NCBI RefSeq assembly: GCF_000783395.1
Contig: NZ_JSFK01000025.1
Coordinates: forward strand, 1 to 34,244
DNA from: Pseudomonas chlororaphis
GTDB taxonomy: Bacteria; Pseudomonadota; Gammaproteobacteria; Pseudomonadales; Pseudomonadaceae
Direction: 5' to 3'
Length of the DNA: 34,244 nucleotides
Shown here piece after piece: positions 1 through 9,200 of the stretch. Positions within the stretch are counted from its first letter, which is position 1. Each line of letters starts with the position of its first letter. The translations under genes were made by a program, and so were the position numbers. Under the pieces are notes generated by a model that searched no databases, was not told the DNA's origin, and was given only the letters and a program-made list of their open reading frames with translations.

Positions 1-290
1 ATATTGGGGGTGACTGCTCTGGCCTCATCGCTGGCAAGCCAGCTCCCACAGGTTTTGTGGTGTGTTGGAGATTTTGGTTCCAGCGCATATTGGGGGTGAC
101 TGCTCTGGCCTCATCGCTGGCAAGCCAGCTCCCACAGGTTTTGTGGTGTGTTGGAGATTTTGGTTCCAGCGCATATTGGGGGTGGCTGCTCTGGCCTCAT
201 CGCTGGCAAGCCAGCTCCCACAGAGTTTGTGGTGTGTCGGAAATTTCAGCTTCGCCGCATATCCCTGTGGGAGCTGGCTTGCCAGCGATA
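1..290. repeat. Tandem 86-bp repeat carrying REP palindromes, plus one inverted REP
   Basis: A unit beginning ATATTGGGGGTG starts at 1, 87 and 173, an exact 86-bp period. Copies 1 and 2 look identical; the third diverges after about 50 bp. Each unit carries the REP core TCGCTGGCAAGCCAGC followed by TCCCACAG (28-51, 114-137, 200-223). A fourth copy lies in the opposite orientation at 265-288, so the array ends as a BIME-like inverted pair. No plausible gene lies here; the apparent reading frames are repeat translations. The array is cut by the window edge, so the true copy number is unknown. The same REP family recurs at 19365-19452. Confidence 0.9.
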
Positions 291-621
291 GCAATCTGTC
301 AGGCAACTGTGTAGTCCACTGTCGGAACACAAGACCACCCAACCAATAATTATCGATCTCCCCCGTAAGACCTTTCCCGCTGTTACCCGCCGCCTTCCAC
401 GTAACCGAATGTGTAACCGCCCGCCCCGCGACGGGGCAAAGGGAAACGCATAGCCCCGTTTTAGAGCCTCGAAACCCCCGGTGAAAAATAAGACACAACG
501 CTGCGCTTGCCGGATTAGAAGGGTTTGCGAATAATAGGCCCGCAATTTGCAGCATAGATCGGTTCACTGTCTTTCGCTCTTGCATGAAATTGCAGGGCTG
601 TCAATGCGCCAAAGTCGCTTT
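291..621. other. Gene-free stretch upstream of the aot promoter
   Basis: About 330 bp between the REP array and the ArgR operator. I see no frame with both a ribosome site and a recognisable protein, and no clear terminator or tRNA. The two overlapping minus-strand frames here (25-585 and 246-545) run through REP DNA and lack family features. Confidence 0.5.
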
Positions 622-685
622 CTCTGTGCATCTGTAATTAGTTGTCGCATTGAAGAAATATCGGCTTCGGGCCTGTCGTTAGAAT
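622..685 (+). promoter_or_regulatory. ArgR operator and promoter of the aot operon
   Basis: A full match to the Pseudomonas ArgR half-site TGTCGC-N8-AA lies at 643-658. Exactly 5 bp upstream is a degenerate partner half-site at 622-637 that also ends in AA, giving the two-half-site arrangement known for P. aeruginosa ArgR. A -10-like TAGAAT is at 680-685, 21 bp after the operator, and no good -35 is visible. This fits a promoter where ArgR overlaps the -35 region and activates. The predicted leader of about 150 nt before aotJ is long. Confidence 0.7.
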
Positions 686-841
686 GCCGATCACTCGCTC
701 ATCGTGGCTGACGTTGAAATCTCTGACGGTTTCAATCGGAAATTTCCCATCGATGCAGCAACCGATTTCCCGATTCACCCATTCGCATATTGGGCTGTCG
801 CTCACTCTGCCGTTTTTGCCCTTTACCGATGGAGTCCCAAG

Positions 842-1615
842 ATGAAGAAACTTGTGCTGCTTGGCGCCCTGGCACTGTCCGTGCTGTCGATGAACGCCTT
901 CGCTGACGAAAAACCTCTGAAGATCGGTATCGAAGCGGCTTACCCTCCGTTCGCTTCGAAAGCACCGGATGGCAGCATCGTTGGTTTCGACTACGACATC
1001 GGCAACGCTCTGTGCGAGCAGATGCAGGTCAAGTGTGTGTGGGTCGAGCAAGAGTTCGACGGTCTGATCCCGGCACTGAAAGTGCGCAAGATCGACGCGA
1101 TCCTGTCGTCCATGTCGATCACTGAAGACCGCAAGAAGTCGGTCGACTTCACCAACAAGTACTACAACACCCCGGCACGTCTGGTCATGAAGGCCGGTAC
1201 TCAGGTCAGCGAAGGTCTGGCTGAGCTGAAGGGCAAGAACATCGGCGTACAACGTGGTTCGATCCACGAGCGTTTCGCCCGCGAAGTCCTGGCGCCACTG
1301 GGTGCCGAGATCAAGCCGTACGGCTCGCAGAACGAAATCTACCTCGACGTGGCCGCCGGTCGTCTCGACGGTACCGTGGCTGACGCCACTCTGCTGCAAG
1401 ACGGCTTCCTCAACACCGACGCCGGCAAAGGTTTCGCGTTCGCAGGCCCTGCGTTCACCGACGTCAAATACTTCGGCGACGGTGTAGGCATCGCAGTGCG
1501 TAAGGGCGACGCCCTGAAAGACAAGATCAACGCTGCCATCGCGGCCATCCGTGAAAACGGCAAATACAAAGCAATCCAGGACAAGTACTTCGCCTTCGAT
1601 ATCTACGGCAAGTAA
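842..1615 (+). CDS. aotJ: Arginine/ornithine ABC transporter, periplasmic binding protein AotJ
   Basis: 257 residues. The first 21 form a typical Sec signal peptide: MKK, a hydrophobic core, then cleavage after AFA before DEKPLKIG. The mature part is a family 3 solute-binding protein of the lysine/arginine/ornithine (HisJ/ArgT) type, with IGIEAAYPPF near the N-terminus and a VGFDYDIGNAL segment typical of polar amino acid binders. The protein would capture arginine and ornithine in the periplasm and deliver them to AotQM. An upstream in-frame start at 704 is rejected because it would bury the signal peptide; GGAG at 831-834 sits 7 bp before the chosen ATG. First gene of the operon, followed by a terminator-like hairpin. 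Confidence 0.95.
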   Translation: MKKLVLLGALALSVLSMNAFADEKPLKIGIEAAYPPFASKAPDGSIVGFDYDIGNALCEQMQVKCVWVEQEFDGLIPALKVRKIDAILSSMSITEDRKKSVDFTNKYYNTPARLVMKAGTQVSEGLAELKGKNIGVQRGSIHERFAREVLAPLGAEIKPYGSQNEIYLDVAAGRLDGTVADATLLQDGFLNTDAGKGFAFAGPAFTDVKYFGDGVGIAVRKGDALKDKINAAIAAIRENGKYKAIQDKYFAFDIYGK

Positions 1616-1636
1616 CACGTCTCTGCGACAAGTCCG

Positions 1637-1680
1637 AAATGGCGCAAGCAACAGGATCTCTGCGGTTTGCGCCATTTTTT
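1637..1680 (+). terminator. Intrinsic terminator/attenuator between aotJ and aotQ
   Basis: Perfect 11-bp inverted repeat AAATGGCGCAA (1637-1647) / TTGCGCCATTT (1667-1677) followed by a T run to 1680. It lies inside an otherwise tight operon. Partial termination here would leave more binding-protein mRNA than permease mRNA, as is usual for ABC importers. The hairpin could also protect the aotJ 3' end after processing. Confidence 0.75.
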
Positions 1681-1706
1681 CATCCCAACTTTCGAGGACC
1701 TGAATC

Positions 1707-2396
1707 ATGTTGAAAGGCTACGGGGCTGTCATCCTCGATGGCGCATGGCTGACGCTTCAGCTCGCCTTGTCGTCCATGGCTCTGGCCATCGTTCTCGGGC
1801 TGATCGGTGTCGCGTTGCGCCTGTCGCCGGTGCGCTGGCTGGCCTGGCTGGGCGATCTGTATTCCACGGTGATCCGCGGGATTCCCGATCTGGTGCTGAT
1901 CCTGCTGATCTTCTACGGTGGTCAGGACTTGCTCAACCGCGTCGCACCGATGCTCGGTTATGACGACTACATCGATTTGAATCCGCTGGCCGCCGGTATC
2001 GGCACTCTCGGTTTCATCTTCGGTGCGTACCTGTCGGAAACCTTCCGTGGCGCGTTCATGGCCATTCCGAAAGGTCAGGCCGAAGCGGGCATGGCGTACG
2101 GCATGAGCAGTTTTCAGGTGTTCTTCCGGGTGATGGTGCCGCAGATGATTCGTCTGGCGATTCCGGGCTTCACCAACAACTGGCTGGTACTGACCAAGGC
2201 CACCGCGCTGATTTCCGTGGTCGGTCTGCAAGACATGATGTTCAAGGCCAAGCAGGCGGCAGATGCCACTCGCGAGCCTTTCACCTTCTTCCTTGCAGTG
2301 GCGGCGATGTACCTGGTGATCACCAGTGTTTCGTTGCTGATCCTGCGTCAACTTGAGAAGCGCTACTCGGTAGGCGTAAGGGCGGCTGATCTATGA
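1707..2396 (+). CDS. aotQ: Arginine/ornithine ABC transporter permease AotQ
   Basis: 229 residues, all-helical inner-membrane permease of the HisQ/HisM family. The N-terminus (LKGYGAVILDGAWLTLQLALSSMALAIVLG) contains the conserved GAWxTLxL entry helix. The EAA coupling loop is visible around residues 110-145, with QAEAGMAYGMSSFQVFFRVMVPQ, which docks on the ATPase AotP. AGGA lies a few bases before the ATG. The stop overlaps the next start (ATGA at 2393-2396), so translation is coupled to aotM, with which it should form the heterodimeric membrane channel. Confidence 0.93.
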   Translation: MLKGYGAVILDGAWLTLQLALSSMALAIVLGLIGVALRLSPVRWLAWLGDLYSTVIRGIPDLVLILLIFYGGQDLLNRVAPMLGYDDYIDLNPLAAGIGTLGFIFGAYLSETFRGAFMAIPKGQAEAGMAYGMSSFQVFFRVMVPQMIRLAIPGFTNNWLVLTKATALISVVGLQDMMFKAKQAADATREPFTFFLAVAAMYLVITSVSLLILRQLEKRYSVGVRAADL

Positions 2397-3091
2397 TCTT
2401 CGACTACAACGTCATTTGGGAGGCCATGCCGCTGTACCTCGGCGGCCTGCTGACCACCCTCAAATTGCTCGCGCTGTCGCTGTTTTTCGGTCTGCTCGCG
2501 GCCCTGCCGCTGGGGCTGATGCGCGTCTCGAAAAATCCGGTCGTCAACGGCGCCGCGTGGCTGTACACCTACGTGATCCGTGGCACGCCGATGCTGGTGC
2601 AACTGTTCCTGATCTACTACGGTCTGGCGCAGTTCGAAGCGGTACGCGAAAGCTTCCTGTGGCCGTGGCTGTCCAGCGCAACGTTCTGTGCGTGCCTGGC
2701 CTTCGCCGTCAACACCAGCGCCTACACCGCTGAGATTATCGCCGGCAGCCTCAAGGCCACGCCGAACGGTGAGATCGAAGCGGCCAAGGCCATGGGCATG
2801 TCGCGCTTCAAACTGTACAAGCGCATCCTGCTGCCATCGGCCCTGCGCCGGGCGCTGCCGCAGTACAGCAACGAAGTGATCATGATGCTGCAGACCACCA
2901 GTCTGGCCTCCATCGTGACCTTGATCGACATCACCGGCGCGGCGCGCACGGTCAACGCGCAGTTCTATCTGCCGTTCGAGGCGTACATCACCGCTGGCGT
3001 GTTCTACCTGTGCCTGACGTTCATTCTGGTCAAACTGTTCAAACTGGCGGAGCGTCGCTGGTTGAGCTACCTGGCCCCGCGGAAGCACTGA
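2393..3091 (+). CDS. aotM: Arginine/ornithine ABC transporter permease AotM
   Basis: 232 residues, second permease of the HisM type. It has an opening helix with GGLLTTLKLLALSL, the conserved motif YVIRGTPMLVQLFLIYYGL around residues 59-77, and an EAA loop IEAAKAMGMSRFKLYKRILLP. It pairs with AotQ in the inner membrane. The start overlaps the aotQ stop by 4 bp and the gene ends 1 bp before aotO, so the block is translated as a unit. Confidence 0.93.
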   Translation: MIFDYNVIWEAMPLYLGGLLTTLKLLALSLFFGLLAALPLGLMRVSKNPVVNGAAWLYTYVIRGTPMLVQLFLIYYGLAQFEAVRESFLWPWLSSATFCACLAFAVNTSAYTAEIIAGSLKATPNGEIEAAKAMGMSRFKLYKRILLPSALRRALPQYSNEVIMMLQTTSLASIVTLIDITGAARTVNAQFYLPFEAYITAGVFYLCLTFILVKLFKLAERRWLSYLAPRKH

Positions 3092-3092
3092 T

Positions 3093-4205
3093 ATGGAACG
3101 CATCGACCACGTATTGCCGTGGAGCCACTTGGGCAGTGAGCGCAAGATTTCGGTTTTCCGCTTCGGCCATGGCGAGCGCAAGGCCTACATTCAGGCCAGC
3201 CTCCATGCTGATGAATTGCCGGGCATGCGCACCGCCTGGGAGCTGAAAAAGCGCCTCGGCGAACTCGAAGCCAAAGGCTTGCTCAACGGTGTCATCGAGC
3301 TGGTGCCGGTCGCCAACCCGTTGGGTCTCGGGCAATTGCTGCAAGGCAATCACCAGGGCCGTTTCGAGGCGGGTAGCGGCAAGAATTTCAACCGCGACTT
3401 CGTCGAACTGAGCGCGCCGGTTGCAGCCGCTTTGGCCGACAGCCTCGGTGATGATCCGCACGCCAATGTGCGCCTGATCCGTCAGGCCATGGCCGATCAT
3501 CTGGCCGCATTGCCAGAAGCGAGCAGCCAGTTGCAAGGCATGCAGCGTGTGTTGCTCAGCCACGCTTGCACCGCTGATGTGGTGCTCGACTTGCACTGCG
3601 ATGCCGAAGCCGCGCTGCACATGTACGCGTTGCCGCAGCACTGGCCGCAGTGGCGTTCGCTGGCCGCGCACCTGAATGTGAAGGTCGGATTGCTGGCGGA
3701 AGATTCCGGTGGCAGCTCGTTCGATGAGGCTTGCTCGTTGCCGTGGTTGCGTCTGTCGCGGCAGTTCCCTGATGCGCAGATTCCGCTGGCGTGTCTGGCG
3801 ACGACCATTGAGCTGGGCGGTCAGGCCGATACCGGTCGCGCCGAAGCGCAGGCGTATGCTGAAGGCATTCTCGCGTTCCTCGCCGAGCAAGGCTTGATCA
3901 CCGGTGAGTGGCCGAACCCGGCGCACGAAGCCTGTGAAGGCATGCCGTTCGAAGGCACCGAGTTGCTGTTCGCGCCGCATCCAGGCGTCGTGAGTTTTCT
4001 GCGCAAGCCCGGCGAGTGGGTCGAGGCCGGCGACGAGATTTTTGAAGTGATTGATCCTCTGTCCGATCGGGTCAGCACGGTGTGTGCTGGTACCTCCGGG
4101 GTGCTGTTTGCCATTGAACGGCTGCGTTATGCCCAACCCGGTTTCTGGCTGGCCAAGGTGGCGGGGCGCGAAGCGCTGCGTCACGGGCGCTTGCTCAACG
4201 ACTGA
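3093..4205 (+). CDS. aotO: AotO, succinylglutamate desuccinylase/aspartoacylase-family zinc protein
   Basis: 370 residues; zinc carboxypeptidase-like AstE/ASPA superfamily. Predicted ligands are visible: H38 and E41 (LHADE), H168 (LDLHCD), and candidate catalytic base E240 in TIELG. The C-terminal part (about residues 285-345) contains a small beta-rich segment (HPGVVSFLRKPGEWVEAGDEIFEVIDP) resembling a lipoyl/biotinyl-like hammerhead, common at the end of this subfamily. The position inside the transporter operon matches AotO of P. aeruginosa, whose substrate is not established as far as I know. All metal residues are intact, so a hydrolase acting on an N-acylated amino acid is plausible (inference). 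It is distinct from the astE copy at 21232. Confidence 0.85.
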   Translation: MERIDHVLPWSHLGSERKISVFRFGHGERKAYIQASLHADELPGMRTAWELKKRLGELEAKGLLNGVIELVPVANPLGLGQLLQGNHQGRFEAGSGKNFNRDFVELSAPVAAALADSLGDDPHANVRLIRQAMADHLAALPEASSQLQGMQRVLLSHACTADVVLDLHCDAEAALHMYALPQHWPQWRSLAAHLNVKVGLLAEDSGGSSFDEACSLPWLRLSRQFPDAQIPLACLATTIELGGQADTGRAEAQAYAEGILAFLAEQGLITGEWPNPAHEACEGMPFEGTELLFAPHPGVVSFLRKPGEWVEAGDEIFEVIDPLSDRVSTVCAGTSGVLFAIERLRYAQPGFWLAKVAGREALRHGRLLND

Positions 4206-4232
4206 CTGACTGTTTTTGTGAGAACCGACCGC

Positions 4233-4997
4233 ATGTACAAACTTGAAGTCCAAGACCTGCATAAACGCTATGGCAGTCACGAAGTGCTCAAGGGCGTGTC
4301 CCTGAAAGCGGCAGCCGGCGATGTGATCAGCATCATCGGCTCCAGTGGCTCCGGCAAAAGTACTTTCCTGCGCTGCATCAACCTGCTCGAGCAGCCGCAC
4401 GCGGGCAAGATTCTGCTCAACAACGAAGAGCTGAAACTGGTAGCGAACAAGGACGGCGCGCTGAAAGCCGCTGATCCCAAGCAGCTGCAACGCATGCGTT
4501 CGCGCCTGTCGATGGTGTTCCAACATTTCAACCTGTGGTCGCACATGACCGCGCTGGAAAACATCATGGAAGCGCCGGTGCATGTACTCGGCGTCTCCAA
4601 GGCCGAAGCCCGCGAGAAAGCCGAGCACTACCTGAACAAGGTCGGCGTGGCCCACCGTAAAGACGCGTTCCCTGGGCATATGTCCGGTGGCGAGCAGCAG
4701 CGTGTGGCGATTGCCCGTGCGCTGGCGATGGAACCTGAGGTGATGCTGTTCGACGAACCGACTTCGGCCCTTGACCCGGAACTGGTGGGCGACGTGCTGA
4801 AAGTCATGCAAGCGCTGGCGCAGGAAGGTCGCACCATGGTTGTGGTCACGCACGAAATGGGCTTCGCCCGTGAAGTGTCGAACCAGTTGGTGTTCCTGCA
4901 CAAAGGTGTGGTGGAAGAGAGCGGCAACCCGCGCGAAGTGTTGGTTAATCCGCAATCGGAACGTTTGCAACAATTCCTCTCGGGCAGCTTGAAATAA
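4233..4997 (+). CDS. aotP: Arginine/ornithine ABC transporter ATPase AotP
   Basis: 254 residues, cytoplasmic ATPase of the polar amino acid importer family (HisP/GlnQ). Walker A GSSGSGKST at 36-44, signature MSGGEQQRVAIARAL starting at residue 150, Walker B VMLFDEPTSALDPE just after, and an H-loop VVVTHEMGFAREV. It powers AotQM. I take the ATG at 4233 rather than the in-frame GTG at 4218, because MYKLEVQDLHKRYG is the usual start of the family and GTGAGAA precedes it. Last transporter gene of the operon; a REP hairpin follows before argR. Confidence 0.93.
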   Translation: MYKLEVQDLHKRYGSHEVLKGVSLKAAAGDVISIIGSSGSGKSTFLRCINLLEQPHAGKILLNNEELKLVANKDGALKAADPKQLQRMRSRLSMVFQHFNLWSHMTALENIMEAPVHVLGVSKAEAREKAEHYLNKVGVAHRKDAFPGHMSGGEQQRVAIARALAMEPEVMLFDEPTSALDPELVGDVLKVMQALAQEGRTMVVVTHEMGFAREVSNQLVFLHKGVVEESGNPREVLVNPQSERLQQFLSGSLK

Positions 4998-5062
4998 TTC
5001 AGGGCTGCCGTTGTGCACCGAGATAGTGCATGCTTCGCAACCTGAAGGCGGGCTTCAATTTC

Positions 5063-5151
5063 CTGTAGGAGCTGCCGAAGGCTGCGATCTTTTGATCTTC
5101 AACAACAAGATCAAAAGATCGCAGCCTCGTTTCACTCGACAGCTCCTACAG
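5063..5151. repeat. REP/BIME palindrome between aotP and argR
   Basis: Long inverted repeat: CTGTAGGAGCT (5063-5073) pairs with AGCTCCTACAG (5141-5151), and an inner arm GGCTGCGATCTTTTGATCTT pairs with its complement near 5106-5126. This is the TAGGAGCTGCCGAAGGCTGCGATC REP family common in fluorescens-group Pseudomonas. It probably stabilises the 3' end of aotP mRNA and lowers read-through into argR. Confidence 0.85.
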
Positions 5152-5243
5152 TTGATCGGTGCTGGTCTCAAGATTTGTGTTCATTTACGGGCTAGCATTG
5201 GCCCATGCCTTCATCACTGTTCTTCGTTTCGGATTGCCCGCCC

Positions 5244-6224
5244 ATGACTGCCCATCGAATTGGTTTCCTGATTTGGCCCAGCACTAAAGCGTTGACGCTG
5301 GCGCTGGCGGAGGAAGCCTTGCGTGTTGCTCAGCGTGTGCACCCGGACGTGGTCTACGAACTGTCATTCCTGCAGGCCGAGCCACCGGCCGAAGGCGCCT
5401 GGCAATTGCCCGGTGAGGCGTGGACCGGCAAGCTCGAAAACTTCCAGAAACTGTTCCTGCTCGCTGACGAGCCGCCGACCACGCTGGCGCCGGCACTCAG
5501 CAGTGCACTCAAGCAACTGGTACGTGCCGGTACGGTGATCGGCGGTCTGTCCGCTGGTGTGTACCCATTGGCGCAACTCGGTTTGCTCGACGGTTATCGC
5601 GCCGCCGTGCATTGGCGCTGGCAGGACGATTTCGCCGAGCGCTTCCCGAAAGTCATCGCCACCAGTCACCTGTTCGACTGGGATCGCGATCGCCTGACCG
5701 CGTGTGGCGGCATGTCGGTGCTCGATCTGTTGCTGGCGGTGCTGGCCCGCGATCACGGTGCGGAACTGGCCGGTGCTGTCTCGGAAGAATTGGTTGTTGA
5801 GCGCATCCGCGAAGGTGGCGAGCGCCAGCGCATCCCTTTGCAGAACCGTCTCGGTTCCAGCCATCCGAAGCTCACCCAAGCGGTGTTGCTGATGGAAGCC
5901 AACATCGAAGAACCGCTGACCACCGACGAAATCGCCCAGCACGTGTGCGTGTCCCGTCGCCAGTTGGAGCGGATTTTCAAGCAATACCTCAACCGTGTGC
6001 CGAGCCAGTACTACCTGGAATTGCGCCTGAACAAGGCCCGGCAGATGTTGATGCAGACCAGCAAGTCGATTATCCAGATCGGTCTCTCGTGTGGCTTCTC
6101 CTCGGGGCCGCATTTCTCCAGCGCCTATCGCAACTTCTTCGGTGCCACGCCGCGGGAAGATCGCAACCAGCGGCGCAGCAGCAGCCCGTTCGAATTGTCG
6201 TCAGTGCCACCAGAGCGCGGTTAA
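5244..6224 (+). CDS. argR: Arginine-responsive transcriptional regulator ArgR (AraC family)
   Basis: 326 residues. Residues 1-200 form a DJ-1/PfpI glutamine amidotransferase-like sensor domain (GGLSAGVYPLAQLGLLDG) in which the nucleophile Cys is absent, as expected for a ligand-sensing version. Residues about 210-315 are an AraC/XylS DNA-binding domain with two helix-turn-helix units, one near 225-250 (TTDEIAQHVCVSRRQLERIF) and one near 272-300 (IIQIGLSCGFSSGPHFSSAYRNFFG). It activates arginine uptake and AST genes and represses biosynthesis in P. aeruginosa. ATG 5244 is chosen over 5205 because MTAHRIGFLIWPST is the family N-terminus; neither start has a strong ribosome site. The stop lies 37 bp from the convergent giant gene. 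Confidence 0.92.
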   Translation: MTAHRIGFLIWPSTKALTLALAEEALRVAQRVHPDVVYELSFLQAEPPAEGAWQLPGEAWTGKLENFQKLFLLADEPPTTLAPALSSALKQLVRAGTVIGGLSAGVYPLAQLGLLDGYRAAVHWRWQDDFAERFPKVIATSHLFDWDRDRLTACGGMSVLDLLLAVLARDHGAELAGAVSEELVVERIREGGERQRIPLQNRLGSSHPKLTQAVLLMEANIEEPLTTDEIAQHVCVSRRQLERIFKQYLNRVPSQYYLELRLNKARQMLMQTSKSIIQIGLSCGFSSGPHFSSAYRNFFGATPREDRNQRRSSSPFELSSVPPERG

Positions 6225-6261
6225 GCACGAGGTGGTCAACCCCAACCCGTGCTGACGGCGC

Positions 6262-9200
6262 TTAGGGTCGTTCTTCGCCATCGGAAAAATCCGAATCCCT
6301 GAAGTTGTCGAGTTCGGCCCAACCCTCCCGTTCCTCCGCCAGCCGTAAGTCATTAGCCGCGTTGTAAATGTGCAGACTCCGCTGACTCTGTGGGCTTAAT
6401 GGATTGTTACCGAAGTTGTAGGTGATCGCTCTGCGGTCAGCAGCAACAGGTATCGGATCCGGCAGTACGGTAATGGCGTTGTCGGAAAGGTTCGCGTAGG
6501 TCAACTGCGGCATCTCAAACAGGCCAACCGGAATGTCGGTCAGGCCGGTGTTGTTCAATCGCAGCGTTCGACACGCCTTGAGGTTTTTCAGGTTGGGGAC
6601 CCGACCCAGCAGGTTGTGACTCAAATCCAGCGTTTGCAGTTTTTTAAGGGCTGCCAGTGCATTCATGCTTTGCTCGGTCAACTGGATGCGGCAAAGGGGC
6701 AGTTGCAGGTCGGTCAGTTCGTTCATGCTGAAGACTGGCTCGGGAATCGCGTTGAGTTGGTACTCGCGAATATCGAGCGATTTCAGCTTCGGGAACAGTG
6801 CTAACAGGCGGTCAACCCGTGGGTGTGCGTTCGCAGTGCTGGTCAGTGTCAATTCACTGATCTGCTCGAAACGGCCACTCAGTTGTGGCAGCTCACCCGA
6901 GAAAGGCAGATCGAGCGTGCCCTTGGAGAAGGTCAGACCTACCGGCGCCTCGCGCAGACGTTTTTCCAGAGCATCTCGGAACTTCGTACGCTTGTCACTT
7001 TCCTGGCGTAGTGCTTCGTCTTCGAGATAATCGCCTGTAACCGGGTTACGTAGAGGCTCTTTCACCCACACCTGGAGTTCGCTCAGCAGCGTGGTGAGGT
7101 CGTTCTGGCGACGCAATAACTCAACGCGTCCCTCGGCCATTGTCCCGCGCAGGCGATAGATCAAAGTGTTGGCGTCGGCTTCACTGATTCTGGGGTAAAT
7201 GGCTCGTGCCAAGGCAACATCTGCTGGGTCAACCGCAACGCCCAGATTCTGGTAGGTGAGCTGGAAATAGCGCTTTATCCGGTTTCTTGTGGCAACAGAC
7301 AGCGGATTGGCCCTCAGGACGACCCCGCTTGTGCCAAAGTCATGGAAGTCTTCCGGCAATTCCACGATGGCGTTTTCGCTGAGGAATGTCTCGCGCAGTC
7401 GAGGCAACTGCCCTACACCGACAGGAACCTGCGTGATACCGGTACGGGAAAGATCCAGTGCCGACAGGTTCAGCAACGCGCTGACATCTGGTGTTGTACC
7501 CAGTGGGTTGTTATACAAATCCAATCCCTTCAAACGGCTCATTGCGGTTAGCGTGGCCTGGCCCGTTGTGTCGAGTACAACGCCACAGCTGTTCAACATC
7601 AGCGTTTCGAGAGACGGCATGAGCGTCAGTGCCTGGGGCAGTCGGCCCAGTGCGAAACCACGCATTTCCAGCGCCTGCAAACCGCTGAAACACGTCAGGA
7701 AACTGTCCGGCGCATTCAGCGCTTCATTGCCCTGGATCGACAGGCGAATGACGTGGCTGAAATCGGCAGTCAGCGCCGGTAACTCACCCACGAAAGGTGC
7801 AGTGATATCGAGCGTGTTGAGCCTTAACTCGGACTTGTCGACATTTCTGCCACGCCAGAACTGTTCCAGGCTTTGACTGAACTCTCTCCTGTTGAATTGT
7901 TGTTGCACCCGTTCGGATGCGCTCCAGATTTCTCCGGTTGCCGGGTTGCGTATCGACACGAGCTCGGACCAGGCGCGCAAGTCGCTGATCATCTGGCCGA
8001 GCTCCGCTTCCCAGCGCAGTAGTTGAACGGAACCCGCCTGCAACGTGCCGGGCAGGTGATAGATAATGTGGCAGGCATCGTCGATGTCCATCAACGGATA
8101 CAGTCTCTGCGCGCTGGCGAGATCGCCGACGTCCGGCATCACGTCAAAGTGGCGTCCGTGCTCGACGTAGTAGGTCTTGATGCGTTCGCGAGTGGGCAGG
8201 GACAGGGGGTTGCTGGCCAGATTGACGCCGTCGGCGAGGTCGAGGTCCAGGCTGAAAAAAGCGTCGGGCAGGTCGGTGATGCGGTTGCCGTTCAACAAGG
8301 CGTTTTTCAGGTTCGGGTGCTCAGCAAATCCGTTGGGCAGTGCCGTGATGCCGCTATTGGACAACAGTAGGTCACGCATGGCTGGCAAGGGCTGCAGGTC
8401 AGGTATCGCCGCCAGCGGATTGTGACTCAGATCCAACAGTTCAAGGTTGCTTAGCGTGGCGAGTGTGGTCTGGTCGGCCAGGGTCAGCGTCACACCGCAG
8501 TCTCTGAGTGTGAGCTCCGTCAGTTTCGGCAGGCGAGTCACGGTCTGGGGGATTTCACCGAGCGGAAATTGTTGCAGGTCCAGTTCACGCGCATTGACGA
8601 ATAAATCGATGAACGCGTCAGGGGCGCCAAGGGCGGTGTTGCCTTTGAGCTTCACCCCTGAAACATGAGAGAAGTCCGTCGTCAGTTGCGGCAGATCACC
8701 GAGGAACTTCAGATCGGATTCGAAATAGTCCGCGCGCATACCCGACTCGGTCGACCGGTGCCGCCAGAAGCGCTCCAGCTGTTGGCCGAACTCGGAACGG
8801 ACCGCGTACTGATCAAACAACTCAATGGCTGAAAGAGTCGCCCCGGTAACGGGGTGAACGCTGGGCACCTGTGGCGCCCACAGGGTCAGATCCGCCGTCA
8901 TCTGATTGAGCTCTGCCCTCCATGCAAGCAGCTGAGTCCGGCTATCGGCCAGGGTGCCGGGCAAGTCGTAGATCACATCGCTGGCTTCTTGCTCGTCCAG
9001 CGACGGGAATAGCTCGCGCATAAGGGCAATGTCGCCGCTGTCGGCACGCACGTCGAAGTCTTGTCCGGTGCTTCGGTAGTAGGTTTTCACCTTGTTGCGT
9101 GTAGCGACCGACAGCGGGTTGTCGGAAAAGTCGAAGCCGTCACTCTGATTGGCCGAGAGCTCAAACACCGCGTCGGGAATTTCGCTGATGCGGTTGCCGC

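Noticed and set aside
1..290. Regular repeats that could be taken for a CRISPR array
   Set aside because: The whole 86-bp unit is repeated, including what would be spacers, and each unit holds a known REP palindrome.
6262..6400. NEL E3 ligase remnant at the end of the giant gene
   Set aside because: After the last LRR only about 45 polar, acidic residues remain; there is no Cys and no helical NEL pattern.
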